Source: Siphonodentalium dalli (lineage: Eukaryota > Mollusca > Scaphopoda > Gadilida > Siphonodentaliidae). Taken from it: a stretch of 64,000 bases of DNA. Positions 51,429 through 61,083 of the stretch are shown in pieces. Position numbers and translations under genes: made by a program. The notes beneath the pieces were generated by a model. It made no database searches. It saw only the letters and a list, made by a program, of their open reading frames with translations, and was not told the origin of the DNA. The DNA is taken from assembly GCA_032622095.1 (NCBI GenBank), contig CP136062.1, forward strand, positions 150,530,875 through 150,594,874. Direction: 5' to 3'. Position 1 is the stretch's first letter. Each line of letters begins with the position of its first letter.

Positions 51429-52265
51429 TTAAGGGGAATGCAATTTCACTAATCTTTAATATGGACCACACCTCCATATTCTCTGCATTATACCGCTTAA
51501 AATGATATATTACACCCCATGCGTTATTGCAATCACAGGCAGCAAGATTGGGTGGGGATTTACATGCACCCCCATGATTTCACCTCTTTTGGGTCTTTCA
51601 GAACCCAATGACGTTATGCTTGACGTAGTGACAAAATGTATATATTCAACCATCATTTATAGCTTGAAAAAGGTCTGAAATGCTAAAATGTTGTATAAAA
51701 TATATTATGAGATGCATATCTTCCTCAGATATCAAAATAAAACAGAATATTTCATGCAACTACTATCTTTAATACTCTCCCAAAACCATTGGTTAGACAA
51801 TTCCAAGTCTTATTTAGCATTAAGGGAAAGTTATACAAGGTTATGACATCACATGAACAATATGTTGTCAAGTGAAATATGTCCAGGGAAACCTGAATTA
51901 TTATTTTTCACACTTGTGAATAAGAAATACTGAATATCTAATCTTTTAGTATACTGTGTAATGTCAAAATCAGCCTTTTCAGCTAAGATTCAAGGAGCAT
52001 GATGTCATGAAGAAGTACCCATCATCTAAAAAATCATCAATAACAAACAATACACATGAACCACCCCCCCCCCCCCACTGCTCCAAGACTCCATATCCCC
52101 ACCAATTTATATGTCTAAAGGCCACCTGTATTGGAATATCCATAGAAGAATGGTGTATTTAACATAAAATGTTCCTTCTAACTGAGCAGATTTGCTAAAA
52201 ATGATTTTCAATGTAAATATTTGTCAAGTTGACAGATGATAATGGTGCTATTTGCTGGTCTTTAA
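51429..52265 (+). mobile_element. U segment U3 (about 837 bp)
   Basis: Third U copy, more diverged from U1/U2 than those are from each other (TATGGACC, CATATCTTCC, CCATTGGTTAGAC). Preceded by an extra TTAAG (51424-51428) after T2. Contains an expanded C run near 52064. Confidence 0.65.
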
Positions 52266-52912
52266 GGTGACACTCCACAGTTTCAACAGGTATGGGCCCA
52301 GAAATAGGGGGCCCATAGATTCATTGATATTTATCTGGATTATGATCCCAAACCATATAGACAATATATATATGCCTGAAATTAGTACAGAATAGGCATT
52401 CAGAATTTGATACATAATTTCCATAATATATGGGCTATCAAGAGTTATGGCCCTTGATCTTTTGATCGAAAATGTGATTTTTATTCAAAAAATGACCAAA
52501 ATATTGCATTTTCATACCCAAGAGGCACGAATACCAGATTTTTTCAAGCATGGTCACCTATGTTGGTTTAAAGGCCTCTGGCTTTCAACATCAATGTGAA
52601 AAAAATTCAAACTTTCGCCGTTAAATTTTCCAGAAAATCAATTTTTAATGCAGATGACAAATTTTGGGTGCTAAAAAATTGACCCAGTATCTAGAGCCAC
52701 TGTTTCGCAGAAAACGCTACTGCTGTCTATGGGTGGGGTCAAGGTCACTTTCACTTAATTTTTTCATCAGTCTAGAACACCTTCTAAAATTACACAAATT
52801 CATATCCCACCTTGTCTCAATATACATACCACATGAATGGTGCCAGAAACCACTAGCACTTTATATCTATAAAATCACCCCTACTGATCATTCGAAACTG
52901 TGGAGTGTCACC
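52266..52912 (+). mobile_element. T element T3, subtype A (647 bp)
   Basis: Near-identical to T2. Left flank is CTTTAA from U3; right flank TTAA leads directly into a kinase gene fragment. Confidence 0.88.
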
Positions 52913-52916
52913 TTAA

Positions 52917-53170
52917 TTTGCCATTTAAGTCGAGCAGGATATTTTCCAATTTGAGATCTCGGTGCGCTATCTTCTGCTCATGCAGATTAACAACACCGTG
53001 AATAATTTGTTTGAATAATTGCTTTGCTTCGCCTTCGTTCATGGGGCCATTGTCAGTAATCTTGTCCAAGAGGTCACCTCCCCGAACCAGTTCCATGAAG
53101 ATGTAAATATTTTCCTTCAGTTCGATAACATTATGCAGCTTGACAACGCTATCTGAACTAATGCTCGAGA
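52917..53170 (-). pseudogene. Internal TSSK kinase fragment, residues about 65-149
   Basis: 254 bp matching the kinase from LSSISS through LDLNGK, including HRDLKLEN with D136 intact. No start, glycine loop or DFG. Bounded by T3 on one side and by 16 bp of satellite (53171-53186) plus T4 on the other. It is a remnant of a cassette broken by the transposon cluster. Confidence 0.9.
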
Positions 53171-53186
53171 AACAACTTTTACTATA
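53171..53186 (+). repeat. 16-bp satellite scrap before T4
   Basis: AACAACTTTTACTATA from the satellite monomer, fused to the kinase fragment. It ends in ATA, the same three bases that follow T5 at 58934. Confidence 0.75.
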
Positions 53187-53834
53187 GGTGACACTCCACA
53201 GTTTCTGGGCCCGATCTCTAAAAATTGCGCCTGAGGCTATTTCAGTTGTTACTATTCTGATCATTGTTAAAAATAGTCCCAACAATATATATATGCTTAG
53301 AATGGCCACATTAAAGACTTTCAAATTTTGTATAAAAAATGAGAAATGATTGTTAGAGTGAAGAGTTATTCCCCTTGGTCTTCATTGCAAAAACACTGTT
53401 TTTCGTGCAAAAAATGACCAAAATTGGGCTAATTTTCCCCAAATTTACTGGAAAACAAGAAAATCTACAGTAAATACACCTATATATCTTGATAAAACAC
53501 TGTCTCTACGATCAAATATCAAAAATTGCCAACTTTCTCACCACTGTAACTTTTTTAAATTAATTCTGAATGCAGACGACACTTTTATAATGAAAAAAAC
53601 ACACTCTTATATTCATGGGCACTGTTTCGCGCAAAGCCCAGTTGAACTGTATAGGTGAAGCCACGCCCACTTTTTTCTATTTTTAGAAAAACTATAACAG
53701 TCACTCAAAAATTACCACATTCCATAACTCACCTATCAGTAATATATATACCACAGGCATGGTGTTCAATAGTACTGAGTCTATTTTATTAAAAATTTAC
53801 CCCTACTGATCATTCGAAACTGTGGAGTGTCACC
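53187..53834 (+). mobile_element. T element T4, subtype B (left terminal direct repeat, 648 bp)
   Basis: Begins GGTGACACTCCACAGTTTC and ends with its complement. Internal sequence differs from subtypes A and C but keeps the common blocks (AAAATGACCAAAAT, CACTGTTTCGC, CCCCTACTGATCATTCGAA). Followed by TTAA. Confidence 0.88.
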
Positions 53835-54357
53835 TTAATAGAAAACTAATTTTATAAAATCAAGCCAACTCCCATGCCATGTTATTCTGTGGGTTATACC
53901 GATTAAAATGATATATGACACCCTATGTCACCAATGACTAGTGTTAAGGAACAACCAGCCAGTTAAAGGTGCATATTACTGAAAAAAATAAAATAAAACC
54001 CAATTTAAAGGTGTATGACGTTAAATATCAGATTCACGACGTCGCAACAAAACTCCCTTGTTGTTCTATGCAATAATCAGTTTAAATGGCACCAAAACAA
54101 TAGATACTCATTGACACAAGTTTCTTTTTCCCAAAGCTAGGTGATACCACATATGTACATGCATGCATGCCTCATATATGTGGGTTTGAATGCCTTTAAG
54201 TTGGTCTGGGGCACCTGCCACAGCCTCACAGTCATTAATGTGACATCAAATTAGGAAACAATATGTTGCCATGGCTGGCAGTGACGTTTTTCTTTGTTGG
54301 GATCAGATCATTTAAGTATATACAGACTTTGTTTAACTCAGATAGCAATTATTTAAA
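53835..54357 (+). other. 5' part of internal region I, upstream of transposase
   Basis: 523 bp without a gene. The first 180 bp align by eye with the start of U (TTAA, then the conserved TATACCG.TTAAAATGATATAT and a CGACGTCGCAACAAAA block). A TATATA at about 54317-54322 lies some 36 bp before the transposase ATG and could be its TATA box. Confidence 0.5.
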
Positions 54358-56265
54358 ATGAGAAAACACAAAGGAGGGCGAAAGAAGGATAATGGAGGTC
54401 GTTTTCAAAAGGGACATGTATATTATGGGACAGCATGTAATTATATTGTTTCTGCTGGGAATGAAGCTGTGTCAAACAGTACTATCAGTAGTTCAGTTGT
54501 CAGTGCTGGGATGGAACCAATCCACAGACCAGACCCAGGAATTTATTCTGAGGCCAAGTTATTAATGCAAGAGTCAGTTGTTCCTTCAAAATTGAGACCA
54601 AGAGAGAAGGAGACAACTGACAGAGATTCAACACCTTATTCTGAAGGAGAAAATATTATAGCTAATGTTCAAATACTGGATGAGCTTTATGGAACATTCT
54701 ATATTGAACATGGAAGTGCCTGTGATAATCTGTGTCCAAAGATGATAGTTATTAGGCGCCAGGGTTTATGTATTTCTGCTGCGCTCAAATGTAGATTTTG
54801 TGATTTCGTAGGATCTGTTCGCGCCCTTTCCTCGCAAGTAAGAGCCATAACTAGGAAACGTGGACCTGCCAAAGGTAGCTTGAATGACCGAATGTGTCTT
54901 GCAATGTTAAAAACAAAAACTGGTCCGTCCGATATGCACATGATATTATCATGCCTCAATATACAGCCACCATCTCAGTCTTTGCTGCACACTAGGCTCA
55001 ATGAATTGGCTGACATAGTAATAAAAGAGAACAAGGTAGCACTGACTGGGAACCAATCCTTCATTGGAGATGTACTGAAACTCGCTGATGCAGATGAGAA
55101 AGTTGATCTTGCTATTGATACAGCCTATAATAACCGGGTGCAAGCAGGGTATGAGGCAGGGACGCAGGCTGTATCAATAGCAACAGAACATATGACATCA
55201 AAGAAATTGCCACTGTCTTTGCATGTATCTAATAAGCTATGCACCAAAAGGAAATGCAGCCATGATCTAAAAGAACATCCAGACTGCAGAAAAAACTATT
55301 TATCCACAGACTCAATAGCATCAAGTGAAGCTAAATCTTTGCAATGTCACTTTAAAAATATTTCAACTCCAGCTATTCTTACAGTGCGCTCAATAACCAC
55401 TGATGCCAGTACCCAAATGGGGAAAGCCATTACCGATCATTCAAAGAAGACAGGTTACAAAATTACCCATTACCACTGTTATATACACAAGATGAGGACA
55501 TTACAGAAGAAAGTAAAGAAGATGAAATTATGTACAGAGTTGAATGGAATGGATAAAACTATATACAGTGAAAAACTATCATCATGCACAAGAAGACGCG
55601 TCCAGACAGAATTAACAAGAATTCATAAAGCCTTCCCCTCCAGCGATAAATTCATTGAAAAATCTGTTGCGGCCATAAAAAATATTGTCCCCTGCTTCTT
55701 CAACAATCACCAGAACTGTCGGCGTTCATCTCTTGTCTGTATAGCTCATTTGAAATCATATACCATGAAACACCTCCCTTATGGACAGCATCTCAAACTG
55801 AGTGGAAAAGGAAAGAAGGAGCTGACAAAAGTATTAGACGATATTGTAAAACCAGAAGTTATTTCCAAGATGTCCAAGCTCTTCTCAACTAATAAAAATG
55901 AAAATCTGCATCAGCGAGTCTTCACGTATGCACCTAAAAATACAACCTGGAGTAGAAACTTCCCAGCCATGTGTCATTCGGCACTTCATTCAGCTACCTT
56001 TGGCACAGGAAGATCTACAGTTATGCTTGCGAAACAGATAGGGCTAAACTGTAGTAATACCGATGTATTAAAAGCTGAAATGAAGAAAAGAGACCAAAGA
56101 CAGAAATATCACCGGACACAAAAATCTACATTTGAGTCAAAGCAGAAACGATATTTTGCCCGAAAACTTAAATATGACAGGAAAGTTTTGCAGGGATCTC
56201 TGTACACCGCAAATAATGAAGCGGCTACAAAATGCGGACACTCATATGCAATTGATCCACAATAA
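54358..56265 (+). CDS. DDE transposase-like protein (Mutator/Kolobok-type fold), 635 residues
   Basis: Long uninterrupted frame, by far the largest in the window. Seen: basic N-terminus (KHKGGRKK); a Cys cluster C122/C126 with C145/C148, likely zinc-binding; D254 in AIDTAYNNR followed by an aromatic/Gly stretch; D349 in TTDAST; a CxxH motif (C374-H377, HCYIHKM); and E515 in KNENLHQRV followed by TYAPK. An Asp-Asp-CxxH-Glu series of this kind is the catalytic core of MULE, hAT, Kolobok and related RNase-H-fold transposases. The order and spacing, especially D-x2-Y-x2-R and NExLH, best fit the metazoan Mutator-like transposase domain. The C-terminus is highly basic. It should cut and join the T ends. 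A poly(A) signal lies 98 bp after the stop. The superfamily assignment is from memory of motifs, not a search. Confidence 0.75.
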   Translation: MRKHKGGRKKDNGGRFQKGHVYYGTACNYIVSAGNEAVSNSTISSSVVSAGMEPIHRPDPGIYSEAKLLMQESVVPSKLRPREKETTDRDSTPYSEGENIIANVQILDELYGTFYIEHGSACDNLCPKMIVIRRQGLCISAALKCRFCDFVGSVRALSSQVRAITRKRGPAKGSLNDRMCLAMLKTKTGPSDMHMILSCLNIQPPSQSLLHTRLNELADIVIKENKVALTGNQSFIGDVLKLADADEKVDLAIDTAYNNRVQAGYEAGTQAVSIATEHMTSKKLPLSLHVSNKLCTKRKCSHDLKEHPDCRKNYLSTDSIASSEAKSLQCHFKNISTPAILTVRSITTDASTQMGKAITDHSKKTGYKITHYHCYIHKMRTLQKKVKKMKLCTELNGMDKTIYSEKLSSCTRRRVQTELTRIHKAFPSSDKFIEKSVAAIKNIVPCFFNNHQNCRRSSLVCIAHLKSYTMKHLPYGQHLKLSGKGKKELTKVLDDIVKPEVISKMSKLFSTNKNENLHQRVFTYAPKNTTWSRNFPAMCHSALHSATFGTGRSTVMLAKQIGLNCSNTDVLKAEMKKRDQRQKYHRTQKSTFESKQKRYFARKLKYDRKVLQGSLYTANNEAATKCGHSYAIDPQ

Positions 56266-56362
56266 TGTATGCAGTTGATGTTGCTTTAATTATAATTCAA
56301 CTTAATTTCAAAACAACAGAAATAGGTTGTGTGATGTATTTATTCCACACCCACTGCCATTG

Positions 56363-56368
56363 AATAAA
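56363..56368 (+). terminator. Poly(A) signal AATAAA of the transposase gene
   Basis: First AATAAA after the stop codon (98 bp), followed by a GT-containing stretch. Plausible 3' end signal. Confidence 0.5.
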
Positions 56369-56470
56369 TATTAGTGTATACCTCCAGTGGAATACAAGCC
56401 GCAACTGTTCTTGTTGATGTTGTTGCCAAGAAAGATGATGTACATTATGTCAATCATCTGCTTCCGGTGA

Positions 56471-56514
56471 CCCCCCCCCCCCATAACTTCTAGTTCGCCC
56501 CCCCCCCCCTACCC
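56471..56514 (+). repeat. Paired poly-C runs
   Basis: Two C homopolymers of about 10 separated by a short spacer in the intergenic part of I. Similar C runs occur in U1-U3 and at about 58097, so poly-C is a habit of this genome or element. Confidence 0.7.
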
Positions 56515-56636
56515 CGATAACTACTGGGTATTTGTCAGACTTAAATTACAATAAAGGTAGCTATAGTAACTAGTAACAATGAAGGTGACATTCATGGACT
56601 GATTGAACTTATCTGACTGAATGGTGTAGAATGAAT

Positions 56637-56811
56637 ACAGAACACAACTTGTATCATAATCTCAAATCTTTTATCAAACCGGCCGGTTGCGGATGGTGCA
56701 AAGTTATATTTTGCTCAAGCTATGCTCCCGCGAAATATAAAATATATCCTTGTGCCATCCGCAACTCAATTGATAAAGGAGTCTTGATTTAAGGTGCGTG
56801 TTGTGTTCTGT
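56637..56811. repeat. Large imperfect inverted repeat (hairpin element, about 175 bp)
   Basis: The arm starting ACAGAACACAAC at 56637 is matched by GTTGTGTTCTGT ending at 56811. Inner blocks also pair: CTTTTATCAA with TTGATAAAGGAG, and GTTGCGGATGG with CCATCCGCAAC. It lies between the convergent genes and could be a nested fold-back MITE or a structural boundary. Confidence 0.65.
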
Positions 56812-57265
56812 CTATATTTATATATGCTGAACAGATGCTGAAACAGAAGCATAGATTTATTATCAAGAAAACATTCACAGATTGAATCACCATGAAGTAA
56901 ATTTTAACTTGTTACCCACCTATAACTGACTAAAGACAATCGCGCCACCCCCTGCGCTCATCATTTATCCTGGAACAGTAGAGTTGAATTTCACTTGTTT
57001 CGTTCGTACTCAGATGCACATATCTGATAGCAGAGGTACCAGCAAATTATAATGTAGAGTATCACACTGTCATCTGGTCCAATTAACATGTGAGGAAATG
57101 AACTAAAACTTTATAACTTTCATTTTTGTGTATATAACAGTGGTAATGGTCAATTTTGTCACCTGTCTTCTTTAAGTGGGTACTGGCATCAGTGGTTATT
57201 GAGCGTACTGCAAGAATAGCTGGAGTTGAAATATTGCAAGACAAATGTTTGATCTTTACATTAAA

Positions 57266-57676
57266 TCACAAAAGGCAATCAGCATACCCCCTGTGGTGCG
57301 AACATTCACCATTCCCTCTGCAAATCTGACGTTTTGAATTAACTCCTCCTGGCTCCATGCTGAGATGATCCACCCGTATACATGTCTTCTTGTGACAGAG
57401 GTGCGAAATATGATATTTTTCAAGAAGATGTTGTTGATGGAGCAAATAATATGCAAGACGATGAACTAAAACTTTTCTACTTTGCTTCATTTCATTAGAT
57501 TTATCAATGTATGTTAAATTGTATGTGCAGTACCCATCTGCATTGGGTGTACCAACATATACCCTGCACCGACCACTGTCCTTGCTACATTTGTCAAGAT
57601 GATTCCTGAATCTCTGCCTCTCATCAGTGCTCAGCTCCGTTAGAAACAGATCGCACTGTCTGGAAGAACGAGCCAT
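57266..57676 (-). CDS. His-Me finger (HNH-like) homing-type endonuclease, I-PpoI zinc-loop family, 136 residues
   Basis: C-terminal half reads HISHLCHKKTC, then HLSMEP, VNSKR, C, GEC, HH and DCLL. This is the zinc-binding loop pattern of His-Me homing endonucleases. Putative catalytic H92 and metal-binding N113 are 21 residues apart, as are H98 and N119 of I-PpoI. C94, C99 and H104 sit where I-PpoI has C100, C105 and H110 of one zinc site, probably completed by C37. C119, C125, H127/H128 and C134 would form the second site. At 136 residues it is slightly shorter than I-PpoI (about 163). Predicted to cleave double-stranded DNA. The Met at 57676 is the first in frame. It is convergent with the transposase and about 1 kb from it; a possible AATAAA on this strand is at 56856-56861. 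An upstream exon cannot be excluded. Confidence 0.78.
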   Translation of the reverse strand: MARSSRQCDLFLTELSTDERQRFRNHLDKCSKDSGRCRVYVGTPNADGYCTYNLTYIDKSNEMKQSRKVLVHRLAYYLLHQQHLLEKYHISHLCHKKTCIRVDHLSMEPGGVNSKRQICRGNGECSHHRGYADCLL

Positions 57677-57810
57677 ATCGTGCTGGACTGGACCTGAGGA
57701 TGGAAAACAGATGAAAACTACACTAGTGTGGGTAGACTTAATGCTATAATGCTATGGGCTGTCACTTTATTTGAATGGAAAATGCATTAATATAAATCTG
57801 AATTTGCATG

Positions 57811-57980
57811 AAGTGCAAATTTCCAAATAACATGCCGCATAACTCATTTGCACTTAGGAATAGCAAAGTAGCACTTAAGTACAGCAAACATGATTGCACT
57901 TAAATGCAGAAAGATTGCACTTGGTTGCACTTAAGTTCAATTTATCTATTCCATTGCAAATTAGTTATGCTTAAGTGCAA
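57811..57980. repeat. Subterminal cluster of TTGCACTTA / TAAGTGCAA motifs
   Basis: At least seven occurrences of the core in both orientations: about 57811, 57848, 57871, 57894, 57915, 57925 and 57971. They sit between the endonuclease gene start and the right end of the internal region. Such clusters often bind transposase or a regulator; here that is inference. The motif pair is self-complementary around CTTAAG. Confidence 0.6.
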
Positions 57981-58285
57981 ATATTAATGCATGCCACTTC
58001 AGTTTTAGAAATGCAAATTAACTGCTGACAGCCCAACGCACTAAGCAAGAAATCTACCTAATCACACTAGTGGGCAGATGATTTATGACCTGATGACCCC
58101 CCCCCCCCAATCCCATTAAGGGCCCCAGAGGCAGAAAATGGTGAGAAAATATTACCCAAAGCTTTTCAAATGAAGGGCACTGTAGATATATCAGCTGTTT
58201 AAAACACCACAATGTATTATTGGGCTGTGTGGTCTGATTAGAAACATATTTCTGTGATAATTTATGGGTAATGCTGGGCTTTGAA
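57981..58285 (+). other. 3' part of internal region I
   Basis: No gene seen. Contains a C run at about 58097. The final bases, GCTGGGCTTTGAA, resemble the end of U (GCTGGTCTTTAA), supporting a common origin of I and U. Confidence 0.5.
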
Positions 58286-58933
58286 GGTGACACTCCACAG
58301 TTTCTGGGCCCGATCTCTAAAAATTGCGCCTGAGGCTATTTCAGTTGTTACTATTCTGATCATTGTTAAAAATAGTCCCAACAATATATATATGCTTAGA
58401 ATGGCCACATTAAAGACTTTCAAATTTTGTATAAAAAATGAGAAATGATTGTTAGAGTGAAGAGTTATTCCCCTTGGTCTTCATTGCAAAAACACTGTTT
58501 TTCGTGCAAAAAATGACCAAAATTGGGCTAATTTTCCCCAAATTTACTGGAAAACAAGAAAATCTACAGTAAATACACCTATATATCTTGATAAAACACT
58601 GTCTCTACGATCAAATATCAAAAATTGCCAACTTTCTCACCACTGTAACTTTTTTAAATTAATTCTGAATGCAGACGACACTTTTATAATGAAAAAAACA
58701 CACTCTTATATTCATGGGCACTGTTTCGCGCAAAGCCCAGTTGAACTGTATAGGTGAAGCCACGCCCACTTTTTTCTATTTTTAGAAAAACTATAACAGT
58801 CACTCAAAAATTACCACATTCCATAACTCACCTATCAGTAATATATATACCACAGGCATGGTGTTCAATAGTACTGAGTCTATTTTATTAAAAATTTACC
58901 CCTACTGATCATTCGAAACTGTGGAGTGTCACC
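58286..58933 (+). mobile_element. T element T5, subtype B (right terminal direct repeat, 648 bp)
   Basis: Reads identical to T4 over its whole length by eye, in the same orientation. Left flank TTTGAA, right flank ATAAATCGGGG, which is inverted satellite. Confidence 0.88.
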
Positions 58934-59109
58934 ATAAATCGGGGGTGGGTAAATTCCAAGTTTCCGTGAAATGCACGGAAACATTTATTCATCAGTTTTT
59001 TTTTATAGTAAAAGTTGTTTCGTAATCTAAAGTGAACAATCCAAGTTTCTCAACTTGTCATTGCTCCAAAGTGGAATAGTTTTTCAGGACATTGTAAATG
59101 AAGAAATCT
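58934..59109 (-). repeat. Inverted satellite segment (about 0.7 monomer)
   Basis: The only stretch of satellite on the opposite strand in the window. It reads GGGTGGGTAAATTCC through ACATTGTAAATGAAG and then switches abruptly to + orientation at CACAAGTTATAAAGG. It marks an inversion breakpoint next to T5. Confidence 0.9.
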
Positions 59110-60948
59110 TCACAAGTTATAAAGGTCACGACATTGCCAACCGGACTTGGATGTATAAAAGCCTCCTTTATCAAAGATTTCTTCATTTACAATGTCCTGA
59201 AAAACTATTCCACTTTGGAGCAATGACAAGTTGAGAAACTTGGATTGTTCACTTTTGATTACGAAACAACTTTTACTATAAAAAAAATCTGATGAATAAA
59301 TGTTTCCGTGCATTTCACGGAAACTTGGAATTTCCCCGCCCCCGCAATCGATGAACGTCACAGACAAGTTATAAAGGTCACGACATTGCCAACCGGACTT
59401 GGATGTATAAAAGCCTCCTTTATCAAAGATTTCTTCATTTACAATGTCCTGAAAAACTATTCCACTTTGGAGCAATGGCAAGTTGAGAAACTTGGATTGT
59501 TCACTTTTGATTACGAAACAACTTTTACTATAAAAAAAATCTGATGAATAAATGTTTGCGTGCATTTCACGGAAACTTGGAATTTACCCACCCCCGCAAT
59601 CGATGAACGTCACAGACATGTTATAACGGTCACGACATTGCCAACCGGACATGGATGTATAAAAGCCTCCTTTATCAAAGATTTCTTCATTTACAATGTC
59701 CTGAAAAACTATTCCACTTTGGAGCAATGACAAGTTGAGAAACTTGGATTGTTCACTTTTGATTACGAAACAACTTTTACTATAAAAAAAAACTGATGAA
59801 TAAATGTTTCCGTGCATTTCACGGAAACTTGGAATTTACCCACCCCCGCAATCGATGAACGTCACAGACCAGTTATAAAGGTCACGACATTGCCAACCGG
59901 ACTTGGATGTATAAAAGCCTACTTTATCAAAGATTTCTTCATTTACAATGTCCTGAAAAACTATTCCACTTTGGAGCAATGACAAGTTGAGAAACTTGGA
60001 TTGTTCACTTTTGATTACGAAACAACTTTTACTATAAAAAAACAATCTGATGAAAGCAAGTTTCCGTTTATTTCACGGAAACTTGGAATTTCCCCACCCC
60101 CGCAATCGGTGAACGTCACAGACAAGTTATAAAGGTCACGACATTGCCAACCGGACTTGGATGTATAAAAGCCTCCCTTATCAAAGATTTCTTCATTTAC
60201 AATGTCCTGAAAAACTATTCCACTTTGGAGCAATGACAAGTTGAGAAACTTGGATTGTTCACTTTTGATTACGAAACAACTTTTACTATAAAAATAATCA
60301 GATGAATAAATGTTTCCGTGCATTTCACGGAAACTTGGAATTTCCCCGCCCCCGCAATCGATGAACGTCACAGACAAGTTATAAAGGTCACGACATTGCC
60401 AACCGGACTTGGATGTATAAAAGCCTCCTTTATCAAAGATTTCTTCATTTACAATGTCCTGAAAAACTATTCCACTTTGGAGCAATGGCAAGTTGAGAAA
60501 CTTGGATTGTTCACTTTTGATTACGAAACAACTTTTACTATAAAAAAAATCTGATGAATAAATGTTTGCGTGCATTTCACGGAAACTTGGAATTTACCCA
60601 CCCCCGCAATCGATGAACGTCACAGACAAGTTATAAAGGTCACGACATTGCCAACCGGACTTGGATGTATAAAAGCCTCCTTTATCAAAGATTTCTTCAT
60701 TTACAATGTCCTGAAAAACTATTCCACTTTGGATTGTTCACTTTTGATTACGAAACAACTTTTACTATAAAAACAATCTGATGAAAGCGTTTCCGTGCAT
60801 TTCACGGAAACTTGGAATTTCCCCGCCCCCGCAAATTTCTTCATTTGAAAAACTATTTAACTTTGGAGCAATGACAAGTTGAGAAACTTGGATTGTTCAC
60901 TTTTGATTACGAAATAACTTTTACTATACAAAAATCTGATTCCGTGCA
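59110..60948 (+). repeat. 252-bp satellite array, block S16 (about 7 monomers)
   Basis: Normal orientation. It shares TTATAACGGTCACG and the GTTTATTTCACGG hairpin variant with S11/S14, so it belongs to that subfamily. A 1010-bp repeat of four monomers is visible (59308 and 60318). One monomer near 60730 has lost about 27 bp. Confidence 0.93.
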
Positions 60949-61083
60949 GGACAAAACCATGAACTGCAAAAAAGGAAAAATTAACGGGGATTCCCCTTCC
61001 ATACAAACGACAGAACCAGTCCTTGTGAGTCTTGGAAATGTTTGTATATAAAATTTGGTTGAGAATTTTTTTAAAGAAAAAAA

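Larger units (their letters stand above)
53187..58933 (+). mobile_element. Composite DNA transposon T4-I-T5 with transposase and His-Me endonuclease (5.75 kb)
   Basis: Two 648-bp direct repeats (T4, T5), identical as far as I can read, enclose 4451 bp with two convergent genes. The outer flanks are ATA on both sides, matching the target duplication of the solo T copies. The left and right satellite flanks are in opposite orientations, so the flanks do not rebuild a single empty site and the ATA match may be chance. Interpreted as the autonomous form of the family whose short forms are T-U-T and solo T. Confidence 0.6.

Noticed and set aside
53187-58933. LTR retrotransposon interpretation of T4-I-T5
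   Set aside because: No reverse transcriptase, integrase, protease or gag motifs, no evident primer-binding site or polypurine tract, and termini are GGTGAC...GTCACC rather than TG...CA.
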